Below, piece after piece: positions 31,390 through 43,240 of a stretch of DNA of 64,000 nt (positions are counted from its first letter, which is position 1; every line of letters begins with the position of its first letter). A model generated the notes under the pieces. It did not search any database and was not told where the DNA came from. It was given only the letters and a program-made list of their open reading frames with translations. The stretch lies in contig NC_092875.1 of NCBI RefSeq assembly GCF_028372415.1, positions 193,542,372 through 193,606,371 of the forward strand. Reading direction: 5' to 3'. A program made the translations under genes and the position numbers. This DNA comes from Notamacropus eugenii (Eukaryota > Chordata > Mammalia > Diprotodontia > Macropodidae).

Positions 31390-33930
31390 GAGGACTATGC
31401 TTAGCACTCATGCTCTAGCTTTGGTACAATCTGCCTCTGCTCCTGTGCTCCTCTTTGTCTCATTCCTCAGAGTTCAATCACAGGTTCTGATCATTTCTTT
31501 CCTTCGAAATCCCTCCTCAGAATTTGTTTTACTTATGACTAGTCCTTCCCTTAATTTACTCACCCTCTTATTTCTTCCCTCCCTCATACTCCCTTTCTCC
31601 TCTTTCCTTGTTGAGAGAAATGTATTTCTGTATCAAGTATTTAAGTGTGTTCTCCCTTCCTCTGAGCAGTTCAGAAGAGAGTAAGGTTCATGTATTCCCT
31701 ATTTCCCCATCTCTTTCTCCTTGTTCATATATTCTTCTGGTTGCTCAACCTGAGTATGGGAAATAATTTTCCCACCCTTTCTCTTCCCCCCCCCCCAACT
31801 CACTGTATTCCTTTTCCCCTCACTGTCTATTTTTATTTTAAGAGAATGAAAATATAACAAAACCACTCCCAGTTCCTCATTTTATTAGACTCTTTCTATG
31901 ACCCCTAATAAGTATAGGATTTTGAGGTGATGCATATATCATATTCCCATAGTAGAGTGTAAATGGTATATCCTTGTTTAGTTCTTTATGATCATCATGT
32001 TTACCTTTTTTATGTTTCTCTTGACTCTTGTGTTTCTACTAAAATCAAAAAGTTCCTACTCAGTTCTAGTTGTTTCAGGAATGTTTGTAATTCCTCTATT
32101 TCATTACAGGTCCATGTTTTTCTTCATACTCAATTTTAGGACTGTAAAACCTACATCCCTTGCCTTTTGGAATATCATTTTCAAAGCTCTCTGCTTCTTT
32201 TTAGTTGCCTCTTATGAATCTTATGTGGACCTAACTGTGGCTCCTTGGTCTTTTTGACTGCTTGCTGTATTTCTTCTCTCACCTGAAAGTTCTCGATTTT
32301 GGCTAGAATATTCCTGTGAGTTTTTGCTTTGGGGTTTCTTTCAGAAGGTAATCAGTGAGTTCTTTCTATTTTCTTTCTTTCCCCTCTGGTTCTAAAAGAC
32401 ATAGGTATACATGCCCAGATTTTAAAAATATAATTTCTTGAAATATAATGTCTGGGCACTTACTTGAGTTGTGCTTTTCAGGTAATCCAATAATTATTGT
32501 TATCTCTCCTTAATCTGTTCTCAGAGTGAATTATTTTTGTTATGAGTTACCTTACATTTTCTTCTATTTTTCAGTCTTTTGATTTTAATATTTCTTGTTT
32601 CATGGTTTCTTAGCTTCTATTTCATCCATTCTAACTTTCGGGGAATTTGTCTGTGGGTATGGTTTTGTACCTCTTGAATATAGCTATTAATTCCCTTTCT
32701 AGTTCTTTCTTTCATAGAGCTCATTTCTGTTCCAATTGTTTTTTTTTCTCCAATGGTCTCATTTTATTTAAAAAATTGAACTCTTGGATTATCTTTTCTA
32801 GGACAAGTTGAACTTCTGTCCAAGCTGTGTTTTGCTTTAAGGTTTTGCTTTCAGATATTTTGGAGTCATTCTCTTCTTCTGGGTTTGTGTCTTGACTGTC
32901 AGGGAATCCATAATATTTCTTTATAATCTAGGTCTTCTTTTGTTTGCTCATTTTTCCATCCTTAGTTTCTGATTACCTCAGGCCAGGCTCTACACATTTC
33001 TGGGGAGAATGATGGAACCATGGATCTGACATATATACATACATACATATATATATGTATGTATATATATATATATATCAATTATATGGATCTTATCATT
33101 TCTTCTCTCAGTTATTGAGAGTTGTGTTCTTCCACGACATCAGAGAAGGTTCAGGCCAGTGAAAGGCAAACTTTCAGCTTCCAAAGTGGTCTGAACTAGG
33201 AGTGGTCTCATTACTTTTCTCCTTGTCTAAGTTTTTCCATCTCTTAGCCTGGTTAGGAGCCTGAATAACAAAACTACAGGTTTACTTTTGCTCAGAGCTC
33301 TAGTAGACAGTTGGTGGCTCCAGCCCCTTTCAGAGCACTATAAGGCTCTATTAGGTCAGAGCACCACAGCTCTAGGCTTAGCCCTGTTCTGTGCCCTCTG
33401 CTCCATTTACATAGTCATGGACTTTGGCCTCAGTCCTCCTACTGGAATGTTTCATAAGTGTGCTTAAAACAACACGACTACATGACTATCCCTGGTCCTT
33501 GTTCCCCACACTGATACACAGCTAAAGGCCCCAGTCTTGTCTCCATATAAGAATGAGCAACCCCAGTTCATGGTCAGAGTTATGGTCACCCTTCTTGGTT
33601 CAGGCTCTCCGAACAAGGTACACAGCTATAGGTCCTAATTGCAGTTTCTGTGCTGGAAGATTCCTGGCTGTACCTTCTCCTCAATGTCCACAGGCCTCTG
33701 AATATCTTCCTGTGCTGCCCTAGACTGGAGAAAAGGTAGACAATGTAATTTCTCCTTGGATTTCCTGGTTATCATTTGGACCAGTGTTCTTCCTCTATCT
33801 CTACTGGGATAGTTGTGCAAGAGAATTGTGCTATGATGTTTCCTCTCATTCTGAATTCTTGTTAGTCTTCAAAAGCTAAAGATGTTGGTGAAATCTTAAC
33901 TGCATTAAGAGAAGCAAAGTTTCCAAGAAC
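31390..33930 (-). mobile_element. Half-L1-like element, minus strand (leader, ORF1, non-coding 3' part)
   Basis: Read on the minus strand, a GC-richer leader (about 33900-33100) precedes an ORF1-like stretch (33000-32200). It contains an RRM-like run with 'DNNNYWIT' at the 'DNxxIIGLP' position and 'TRGERKKIERTH-LPSERNPKAKTHRNILAKIENFQVREEIQQA' in pieces, as in L1 ORF1. After that only purine-rich non-coding DNA continues to about 31390, as in the plus-strand copy at 25830-26395. There is no RT. A (TA)n run interrupts the leader at 33030-33080. Confidence 0.55.
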
Positions 33931-34319
33931 AAGGAGGTAATGTTCCCACTGTACTCTACTCTGATCATAGAACATCTTTAGCATGATATTTAATTATGGA
34001 TGCTACAGTTTAGGAAGAACACTAAGTTTTACAGTGTCTACAAGGTAGAAACCAGGATGGAGAAAGGTTGAGTCAATGCCAGAGGAGGATTGAATGACTG
34101 GACTGAGCCTGGAGAAGAATTGACCTGGGGGTGGAAGGTAGGGATGGGGAGGGAGGACATTATATCTATCTTCAAGTATTTGAAGGACTAACACATGGAA
34201 GAGGGATTAGGTCCATTCTATTTGTCTACAGAGGGTAGGACCAGGAATGGAATGGTGGAAGTTGCAATGCAACAAATTTAGGTTTGAAATCATGAAAAAC
34301 TTTCTAACAATTAGATCTA

Positions 34320-34425
34320 TCCAAAGGTGACATGATCATAATCTAATGAGATAATATTTGTAAAGTACTTAGCACAGTGCCTGGCACATAGAAAGCACTA
34401 TATCAACGTTTATTCCCATCCCTCT
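34320..34425 (+). mobile_element. MIR-type SINE 3' fragment
   Basis: Contains 'gtaaagtacttagcacagtg' followed by 'cctggcacatagaaagcact', the classic 3' part of MIR-family SINEs. Confidence 0.7.
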
Positions 34426-34609
34426 TCCTTTACTTAGACTGTGCTTCAGGACACCAAAGTGAGGCCAAATTTAATAATCTGGATGAGGGAACACCAGCCT
34501 GGGAATCAGGTGTCATATGTTCTAGCCCCTGCTCTTTGACCCTGAATCTCTATTGTCACCTGTGTAAAATGAAAAGGTTGGACAAAGCGACTCTTTTTAA
34601 AAAAAATTA

Positions 34610-35990
34610 ATAATAAAATTGATATATTTATTTTTAATATTTATTTTAAAATGAGTTAAAAATTCTCTTCCTCCTTCAAGGCCAACCCATTGAGAAGGTA
34701 AACAATATTGTATCAATTATGCATGTGAAGTCATTCAAAACATATTTCTGTGTTATCCATGTAGCAAAAAAAACAACAACAAAAATCAAGAAGCATAAAG
34801 AAAGTGAAAAAAGTCATTAATCTGCACTCAGATTTCATTTTTCCTTATGAGTCTTTTGGATTTGTTTTGGATCATTGTCTTGATTAGGGTAGCAAAATAT
34901 TTCACAATCAATCATCATTTCAATACAGCTGTTACTGAGTACAATGTTCTTTTGGTTTTGTTCACTTTGCTTTGCATCAATTTATATATGTCTCCCCAGG
35001 TTTTTCTAAAGCCATCCTGCTTGTCATTTCTTATACCACAATAGCCTTCACAATCATATACCAGCCATACCCCAATTGATGAATATCCCCTCAGTTTCCA
35101 ATTCTTTGCCATCACGTAAAGAGCTGCAATACATTTTTTTTTTTTTTGTACACATAGGTCCTTCCCTTTTCTTCAATTTCTTTGGGATACAGACCTAGTA
35201 GTGGTAATTCTGGGTCAAAATATTTTCACAGTTTGGTTGCCCTTTGGGCATAGTTCCAAATTGTTCTCTAGAAGAGTTGGACCTGTTCACAACTCTACCA
35301 GGAGTGCATTAGTATCCCTGCTTTTCTATATCCCCTCTAGCTATTATCATTTTTCTTTTCTGTCATGTTAGCCAATCTGATAGGTGTAAGGTAGTACCTA
35401 GAAGTTCCTTTAATTTACATTTCTGTAGTCAATAGTCATTTATGGCAATTTTCATATGATTATTGATAGCCTCAATTTCTTTTCCTGAAAACTTCCTGTT
35501 CATATCCTTTGACCATTTACAATTGTGAATGGCTCTTATTTTATTTGGGTTCAGTTCTAGACACATACACACGCACATGTATACACATATATACATATAT
35601 ATGTATATATATATACATATATATATATGAGAAATGAGGTCTTCATCAGAGAAACTTGCTGTAAAAGATTTTCCCCCTAGTTTCCTGCTTTCCTTTTGAT
35701 TTTGGCTGCATTTGTTTGTGCAAAACCTTCTTAATTTCATGTAATCAAAATTATCCATTTTACTTTCTATGATCCTCTATATCACTTTTCTGGTCATAAA
35801 CTCTTCCCTAATCCATACATCAGAGAGGTAAAGTTTTCTATGTTCCCCTAATTTGCTTATGATATTCTCTCTTTATGTCTAAATGTTATACCCATCTTGA
35901 CCTTATTTTGGTATAATGGTGTGAGATGTTGGCCTATGCCTAGTTTCTACCAAACTGTTCTCCAGTTTTCTTAGAAATTTTGGTCAAAGT
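34610..35990 (-). mobile_element. L1 3' part, minus strand
   Basis: The minus strand reads ORF2 C-terminus: 35758-35429 has 'WSKDMNRKFSGKEIEAINNHMK', and 35115-34915 has 'AKNWKLRGYSSIGVWL' and 'GYCGIRNDKQDGFRKTWGD'. The 3' UTR extends to a T-rich (inverted poly-A) stretch near 34610. A (CA/TA)n microsatellite (35562-35632) is inserted in the ORF2 part. Confidence 0.85.
35562..35632 (+). repeat. (CA)n/(TA)n microsatellite inside an L1
   Basis: Irregular ACAC, ATGTATACACATATATAC and TATATG units. Confidence 0.85.
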
Positions 35991-36089
35991 GTTTTTTAAG
36001 GTCCATGCTAGCTCTAATAGTCTATGTGTCTAAGAGATTTCTGTTCCTTTGGTTCTAATTTAACTCATCCTCAGTTTTCTTAAGAGTTG

Positions 36090-36205
36090 AATCACCTATC
36101 AAGTTGGACAAGTCACTTCTTCTCTCTAGGATTTCAGTTTCCTACTCTGTAAATTGAAGGATTTTAAGTAGATATTCCCTAAAGTCCCTTTTAGTTCTGT
36201 TTGGG
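36090..36205 (+). mobile_element. MIR-type SINE fragment
   Basis: 'gttggacaagtcacttcttc' then 'ggatttcagtttcctactct' and 'gtaaattgaagg', in MIR core order. Confidence 0.55.
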
Positions 36206-36239
36206 GGAAGTTTCTTTCAGTCTCCTCTCCCTCAAATTA

Positions 36240-36855
36240 TCTGTTACTATAAGTTTTATCACTCCACTCATTTGTCAGGCTTCTTAGGACACGTGTGAAG
36301 GAACAACTGATCTAGTTATCAAATGCCTTGCTTCCTGTGATGTGTATGTTGGAGGCAGTTTTCCCAGAAGTTTCATGGTGTCCTGCAGTCTTAGTTATTT
36401 ACACTCCCCTCAATGATCCATTAAGGAGGTCATTTTCACTGGGTGTGGTTTGTAGTACTTACTTTTGGAGTAAAAATTGCTAGTTAGTTTACTATGTATA
36501 ATACCAACATGGAATCCCCTTGCTATTATTTTGGTGATTCAGAGTTTTAGAGCTGACGTTACTTGATATTCATTATCAACTTTCACATCAAATATCTTTG
36601 CCTTTTAGATATTACTTGATAGTTCTTTCCCCTCACCCCCAAACCTATTCACATTTTGAGGTCTTCTGCCAGGGATTTTTCTCCCTGTAGAAGTGTTTAG
36701 AAATGTTGTGGTGAATAAAGATTTTTTTAATCTTCCAATATTATTTCTAATTTAGCTGGGTAGGAGATTTTGGAGTAACTTTCTGTCTATCATGTGGCTG
36801 CTGCTTCTGTGTTTTCATGTGATAGATAATTCTACTTAATTTAAACTGGGCTACA
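36240..36855. other. No feature identified
   Basis: Unique-looking DNA with no gene, RNA or recognisable repeat. Confidence 0.3.
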
Positions 36856-36859
36856 TGTA

Positions 36860-37035
36860 TAGCATCATAAAAATCAGAGATTTGGAATTGAAAGGGACCT
36901 TAGAAATCATAGGGTCCAAACACTTCATTTTATAGTTAAGGAAACTAAAAGAGGTCAAGTGACTTTCCTAAGGTCACAAAGATATTAAATAACAAGCAGG
37001 AATTTGAAACCCCATTCTCTCATTCCAATTCCATC
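36860..37035 (+). mobile_element. MIR-family fragment
   Basis: 'tagaaatcatagggtccaaa...cattttatagttaaggaaac...aaggtcacaaagatattaaa' is the internal order of an ancient MIR-type element that also occurs at 50565-50725. Confidence 0.5.
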
Positions 37036-37039
37036 ATTC

Positions 37040-37850
37040 ATCTCATTTTACCTAACCCTTTAACTCTTTGAAGTTAAATTCTTCATCAAGAGTTTGATAA
37101 TAGTGCATCTGACAATTAAACTCCAAGGATAGTGAATTCTATCAATCTGTAGTCTGTTGGTTGACCTTGCAACATCTGGAAATTTTACTTGAGTGCTTTC
37201 CTGGAAAATGGCCATTCTCTCTCTGCATTTTTTTTTCAGGCAATCTGATGACTCAGATTATTTCTCCAAGCTTTGTTGCCTTGTTCCATCATCTTTGATA
37301 TTAAAGTATTATCTCTTTTTGAGTTGTACTTTGACCTTTTTTGCTGCATATTCCACTATTTTGCCTTCTAACTAAAAAGGATTTTATTTCCAATGGATTC
37401 TATTCTTTTATTCATATCATTTTTTAACCACTTTCCCCATGTTTTGAATATTTGTTACCAACTTGTCTTCTATCATTTTTACTGATGATAAAGCTCATTT
37501 TAGATGTCAGCTCTTTCCCCTATAGACACAGAATCTTTCTTCATTTTCTTTAAACTGTTATCTACTTTCATATGTCTTGTGCTAGATCCAGATTTATTTC
37601 TTGGATCATGATGTCTGGTGATAAGAACAAACTGGAAATATGAGGAAATAACTCAAAGAGGCATCAATCTTCTAGTCTTTTTATTAGGCAAAACCTTTTC
37701 AACTGTTGATGACAGACGAAAAACTCCCACCAGATTTATCATGAGATGAATCCAATTATCAGATTTTCTCATCATCAAAAGAGATTGAGTAATAAAATCA
37801 TTAAAAAAGAAGGCTTTTAGAAAGAGTGGAAGTAGTAGCATTAATACTAT
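37040..37850. other. No feature identified
   Basis: AT-rich, T-biased plus strand. No convincing open frame or repeat. Confidence 0.3.
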
Positions 37851-38100
37851 ACAATATGATACTATATAATATACTATAGTATGTTACTATATAGTTATAG
37901 ACTATATATATACTATGTAATATACTATATTACTACATATACATATATATGCTATAGCATATATATATGTAGTATAGTATAGTGTATATACTATAGCATA
38001 TATATATGTGTAGTATAGTATAGTGTATATACTATAGCATATATATATATGTGTAGTATAGTATAGTGTATATACTATAGTATATACACTATACTATATA
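37850..38100 (+). repeat. AT-rich tandem array with a 42-bp perfect palindrome
   Basis: The region is made only of TA-type steps with CTATAG and GTATAGTATAGTG blocks. Units starting CTATAG begin at 37952, 37991, 38032 and 38075, giving lengths 39, 41 and 43. The array closes in a perfect palindrome at 38057-38098 centred between 38077 and 38078 (21 bp on each side, no spacer). Confidence 0.9.
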
Positions 38101-38104
38101 ATAT

Positions 38105-38600
38105 GGTTAAAAACAAACTCAGGCCAGCGGTCTAAACTTATAATGGATTCTTAGCTATTTCAAAAAGGAATTAATTCCACCTGGCATCTTGACTTTTAGA
38201 AGAATCCAGAACCTAGCAAAGTGAATTGAATTATTTAGAAAATGTTAGAAGCTCCCAGAATAGTAAAAATGCAAAACATTAATTGTATACTAATTAGGCC
38301 CACCAACTCAAAGGTTATGAAATATATATTATCTATATTATCCATAGAATGTAATTTCAAAATTAAAAAATTTCTTTCCATGGTTGATGAGATAATGAAG
38401 GATAATAATGAAACAAAGAGACTCCACTTTGAAAATGGCTCCTCTTTTAACTCCACTTTTGAAATTGCGTTCAAAGACAGTTTATTAACTATATATGAAG
38501 ACAGGAATTTCAGAAATGTTTTAAGCCATGGTCACATACCTATTATGAAGGTATAGTCTCCAAACATTTAAAAGGTAACACTCTGCTGGACCTGAAAGTT
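38105..38600. other. No firm feature; one 104-codon open frame
   Basis: An open frame at 38242-38556 (plus) has no motif I recognise and a composition no different from surrounding AT-rich DNA. I treat it as chance. Confidence 0.3.
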
Positions 38601-38611
38601 CTGGAGTTGTG

Positions 38612-38615
<4 letters not shown>

Positions 38616-38641
<26 letters not shown>
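38616..38641 (+). repeat. (GT)n microsatellite
   Basis: About 13 GT units. Confidence 0.95.
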
Positions 38642-38642
<1 letters not shown>

Positions 38643-38752
38643 TTTAGTAAGAATTCAGTTTAAATATAAACATATATTTATTTATAAATGTAAATATATA
38701 AATTTATTTATAAATACAAATAAAATTCGGCTTGAAAATATATGCATGTGTG

Positions 38753-38777
38753 TCTACCTACCTACCTACCTACCTAC

Positions 38778-38821
<44 letters not shown>
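38753..38821 (+). repeat. (CTAC)n-(TCTA)n tetranucleotide repeat
   Basis: About 6 CTAC units pass into about 11 TCTA units. A long clean tetranucleotide run of this kind is usually polymorphic. Confidence 0.95.
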
Positions 38822-38822
<1 letters not shown>

Positions 38823-38824
38823 AT

Positions 38825-39495
38825 CTCTAAACAGCCATATCTCATATGTAGTAGCTATCTCACCTATCTATGAAACCTATTTCATGGTTTATGAGACTCA
38901 AAACACATTGTGAACCTTAAAATGCTATGTAAATGTCAGTTGTTAATAGTATTATCTACATGGTCTATATCATCATTTTAGATGGAATTCATATAGAAAT
39001 AGTGCTACAAGTTGCTAGCCTGATATTATTCTTCTGTAGACTCATTGAAAACAAGTTTTAGGCAATTCTAGTAGCAAATAGGACAATAGTAATGATATGT
39101 ACATCATCTTGTTCCCACATCATTTCTTCTGCTAGGTCTCTTGAAAGCTTTTACCTCTTTTAAAAATTCAGTTTTTATTCTATGTTCAGTTCTGAATTCT
39201 CTCCCTACCACCTTTCCTTCCCCCTCATAGAGAAAGTAAGAAAAACATAAGCTGTTATAATCATGGTTATTCAAGCAAAAGAAAAAAATTCATGTTAGTC
39301 ATGATCAAAAACATAAATAAACAAATATTTCAATCTTTACTTTGAGTTCATCACCTCTCTATGAAAACATGAGTAGCATGTTTTATCCTGAGTCCTCTAG
39401 AATTTTGGCTGGTCATTGCTCTAATCTCAGTTCCTAAGCCTTCTTGAGAGTTTTTCATTCTACATGTAGCTGACATAGAAACATTACTAATAATA
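38825..39495. other. No feature identified
   Basis: AT-rich DNA without recognisable coding or repeat content. Confidence 0.3.
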
Positions 39496-39499
39496 TTAT

Positions 39500-40285
39500 T
39501 CTTAAATTTTTATTGGTCAGTGTTATGTTGGGATGATTGTGTTCTATAGTAGTTTCTATGACAATGATCTGGTTTCAATAAAAGGATATTAGTTGAAACT
39601 TTAAGGATAAATTGAGGTCTATATTTATAGAATGGGGATTTATTATCTGCCAATTTATGAAAACTAGTCAGCTTCTGTTGCATAATTCTAGCCATCAAGC
39701 CATTCCTTGTTGGGTATTTCATGAGTATAACATTTGGAGTGTTACTCAATTTCTATCATTTCTTTCCATTATCCACATTGGTCAATAAACTTAATTTTAG
39801 GTGAGAATGTCCTGGTCCTGAGTCGCCACCATAAACCCTCTGCTTCTCTAAATAAATCCCCACAAATCAGTCACTTGTTTGATTTCTCTCTATGAACATA
39901 CTATTGTTTGAGTTCATGTGGATGTGACGTGAACAAAGTCTTCTGATTCTGTTCTTGGATCTCCACCATTTCATAGGCTTCATTAAATTTATATTTAATA
40001 AATCTATTGGCATGACTTATTATCGATCTTTACTTGGTGAAATGATGTCTGTTGTCTCAACATGGTGTTCACCATGTTTATCATAAACTGTAAAAATGAC
40101 TCTGAATCCTCTTGCTCCTTTTTGAAAGTTGTGCTAATATTTCCAAAGCTGTTTTAAGCTGAAGGGCCCTGTATTTCATTAAAATTATATAGGTTTTTCA
40201 TAAATCACTTAAGAAAGAATTCCCTATTTGATAAAAACTGCAGGGAAACCTAGAAAGGTGTCTGGCAGAATTCGGCTTAGATCAA
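39500..40285 (-). mobile_element. R4/Dong-like LINE, C-terminal part, minus strand
   Basis: The minus strand reads 'SKRIQSHFYSL' (about 40080), later 'MARIMQQKL...FHKLADNKSPFYKYRPQFIL' (39750-39600). After a frameshift it reads 'IETTIEHNHPNITLTNKN'. This matches the order 'AxIIHQxL..KY.L....PYYKYxPxxVLE...TDRTIxxNRPDIxxxDK' of the C-terminal endonuclease region in R4/Dong-type non-LTR retrotransposons. It belongs with the RT pieces at 42540-42910 and 44240-44500. Confidence 0.55.
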
Positions 40286-40289
40286 CATC

Positions 40290-42020
40290 TTCTATCATAG
40301 TTCATAATAAATTCAAAATGGATGTATGATCTTATTAAAAGTCATATGGCAAAAAATTAGAAGAGAAGCAAATTATATACTTTTCACAGTTCTGAATAGA
40401 AAGTATATTATAACCAAACAAGGGATAGAAGCAGTTTCAAAAGGTAAAATAGATAACTTTGATCATATAAAACTGAATAGCTATAAAAACAAACAATGAA
40501 TCTAGCCTAAGAAAAGAAATGATCTAATAGGAAAAAATATTGGTATCAAATTTCTCATACAAGGGTTTGGTATCGACAAATAGAAACTCACAAATATATA
40601 GGTATTTATGTATATGTATTATAACCTGTGTACATACACATAGCTTTTATACATATGTCATCTCTATATATTTCTATACCCATATAACAAAAGCCATTTC
40701 TCAACAGAGAAATACTCAAAGCATATGAAAAATTAGTTCTCAAAAGAACTGCAAACTATTAGCAACCATATGAAAGAATGCTCCAAATCACTTAAAATAA
40801 GAGAAATGACAATAGAATAGCGCTAAGGTTTCACCTCACATCCAGTAAAAGATGGAAATAGTATTGGAAGGATTGTAGGAATAATGCAGCACTGATGACA
40901 CTGTGATTCAGTATAGCTGTTTTAGAAAGCAATTTAGGATTTTGCAAATAAAGTGACCATGTCCACGTCATTTGACCCAGAGAATCCCAAGAAGGCCATT
41001 TATAAAAGAAAGTCCCCATGTAGGCCAAAATATTTATAGCAACACTTTTTGGGATTAAACAATGAATTGGAAACAAAGCAGATGCCCATCAAAGGGGAGT
41101 GGCTAAACAAACTGTGATGGAATATTGCTGTGCTGTAAGAAATGACAAATGTGGTGAGTACCAAGAAGTATTCAAAGATCTGCATGAACTGATGCAGAGT
41201 AAAATAATCATAGCCAAGGAAAAAAATAACTAATGACCATAGCAATGTAAATGAAAACACAATCAATACAATCAAAAGTGAATATTGTGTAACTACAAAA
41301 AACAAACATGATTCCAAAGAAGATATATAAGACATCTTCACTCCACTTCTGTATGGTAGTAGGAAGTCCATGGATGTGATTCGTTACATGTATTTTCAGA
41401 ATTTTTTGAATTTTGTTTTGTTAACTTTGCCAATAATAATTTGTCTTTTTATTGAGTGTCTTAATAAATTATGCCTTACCAGCTAATTTCCAAAGAGAGC
41501 ACAGTACATTCCTTCTTCTGCCGTTTTTTGGTCTTCAGGCTTTCCTGATGCTTATTAAGACTGTGTCACATAGCACTGGTCTTCTTGGGTCAAGGTACAG
41601 GGGCTTGTATTACTTACTCTTGTAGGATTTCCCCAAGTTCTCTTTCTGAATCTGACTGATGACAGTCAGAACTTGGGCAACGGATTCTCATACGACTTGG
41701 ATCTTAGATAGCTTGGGTACCGCTTATCTAGTGATCATACCCACTCAAACCTTAGAAAGTTCCACCTTTAGATCATCTATTTGAGCAGCTCCTCCTTCTC
41801 ATGAAAATGGCCTTGATCTTTGCTATGATAGCTGCTACAATACACAGCCACTGGCTCCAAAAAGAAAAACAATTTTTTTTCTTTCTTCTTCCTCTTTTAA
41901 AAATATTATTTGTTATATGGGATGGCTCTCTGAGACAGGAGTAGAAGGAGAAATGCTAAGAGAAGTTCTAGTGATATAAAAAAATAAAAAGCCATAATTA
42001 AAACTTTATTTAAAAACAAG
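40290..42020 (+). mobile_element. L1 3' part, plus strand, inserted into the R4/Dong-like element
   Basis: It begins in ORF2 ('caaaatggatgtatgatctt', 'gaactcacaaatatataggt'). It runs through the 'MKKCS'-like 'atgaaagaatgctccaaatc' block and the 'KAN-ELETKQMPIK' region (41040-41090) to a 3' UTR. The tail from 41880 to 42020 parallels 21900-22020. Many small breaks mark it as old. Confidence 0.7.
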
Positions 42021-42055
42021 AAGATAATGGTAAAGAGGAAGTACTTATATGCAAT

Positions 42056-42150
42056 TTTATGTGTGTGTACATATACATATACATACACATACATACATAT
42101 ATATATACATACAACACACACACACACATATATATATATACACATACATT
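42056..42150 (+). repeat. (TA/CA)n microsatellite
   Basis: Mixed ACATAC, TATATA and CACACA units between the L1 tail and the next SINE. Confidence 0.9.
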
Positions 42151-42395
42151 ATGGGCAGCTAGGTGGTACAGTGGATAGAGCTCCAGGCTTGGAGTCAGAA
42201 AGACTCATCTTTCTGAGTTCAAAACACTGTGTAACCCTGTACAAGACACTCAGCTATGTTTGCCTTAGCTTCCTCATCTGTAAAATAAGCTGGAGAAGGA
42301 AATGACAAACCATTCTAGTATCTTTGCCAAGAAAACCTCAAAAGGAGTCAACCATGACTCAAACAAGTCAATAACAAACCAAAATGTGTATGTAT
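42151..42395 (+). mobile_element. Marsupial tRNA-derived SINE
   Basis: The head 'gggcagctaggtggtacagt' leads to 'tggagtcagaaagactcatc', 'cttcctcatctgtaaaataa', and the tail 'gccaagaaaacctcaaaagg...catgactcaaacaagtcaat'. It is essentially full length. Confidence 0.92.
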
Positions 42396-42539
42396 ATATG
42401 TGTATGTACATATCCAATATACTTACACAAAGACATACATGTGCATGTGTACATACACATATTGCATGGCTTTTTTGGTTGAGACTACTTTCCAAATCTG
42501 TTGTGGTCTATTTTACAGTTCCAAAAGTGTGTGTTAAAT

Positions 42540-42910
42540 ACTATATAGATGATAATAGCTTTTAAACTTTTCAGCTTTTTCTTTGATAACTTTGTGCTTG
42601 ATGTGTTTTATCTGAATGAGATCAAAATATTTCATTTGTTGATTAAATTTGATCTTTGGATTAATCCTTGAAGTCTTTAGCATCTATATTTCCTTGGCAT
42701 ACATTAGTAATCTTACACTTTTTAAGTCGAAATAACATTTTTATGTCATTTGGGTAATTTAGATCTATAAGAAGGCCTCCAATACGAAACTTCCTTATGA
42801 GATGGAAAAGCTGTTTAATATGTTTCATGATAGAATCATCTAGCAGTGTCATCTATGTACATCAAATGATTAATAAAATATTTCGGCACACCTCTCTCTA
42901 TAATTTGGAA
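42540..42910 (-). mobile_element. R4/Dong-like LINE, reverse-transcriptase active-site part, minus strand
   Basis: On the minus strand 'INHLMYIDD' precedes a stop. YIDD is encoded by the complement of 42848-42859 and is the catalytic YxDD box of a reverse transcriptase. After it the frame 42852-42661 gives 'MKHIKQLFHLIRKF' and 'NDIKMLFRLKKCKITNVCQGNI', matching the 'DIxMxFGxxKCxxLxxxxGKI' block that follows YMDD in R4-type elements. Confidence 0.65.
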
Positions 42911-43114
42911 GCTGTTATTCATGTCTATTTAGGGGAAATTATAATGGCTGTAAGACTTCGTGGAACAATAAGTGGCTTAAATGTTCTCCCTGAAAGATGA
43001 CACGTTTTACATCAATTATTCTTGAAAATATTGTGTTGGTGGTATGTTTTAAATAGAGAATACTTTTCCTTATAGAGATCAAATATTGTAGAATCCTTGC
43101 TAAGCTGAAAGTTT

Positions 43115-43240
43115 TTTTAAGTGTAAGACTTGGGTTTAAATCCCACCTCTGATGAGTACTATTTGTGTGACACTTTAACTCTCTCTTTCTGAGTCTCAAT
43201 TCAGTCACCAGTAAAAAAAAGAGTGTGTTGGACTAGATGA
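43115..43240 (+). mobile_element. MIR-type SINE fragment
   Basis: 'gtgtaagacttgggtttaaa-tcccacctctg', 'tttgtgtgacactttaactc', and 'tttctgagtctcaattcagt' keep MIR core order. Confidence 0.6.

Noticed and set aside
38242..38556. 104-codon plus-strand open frame
   Set aside because: No recognisable domain, AT-rich chance composition, no splice or promoter context.
38753..38821. CRISPR-like or other spaced repeat array
   Set aside because: It is a plain tetranucleotide microsatellite with no spacers. The genome is vertebrate and no array elsewhere has the repeat-spacer form.
41000..41371. 123-codon minus-strand open frame
   Set aside because: It is the antisense shadow of a plus-strand L1 3' end.
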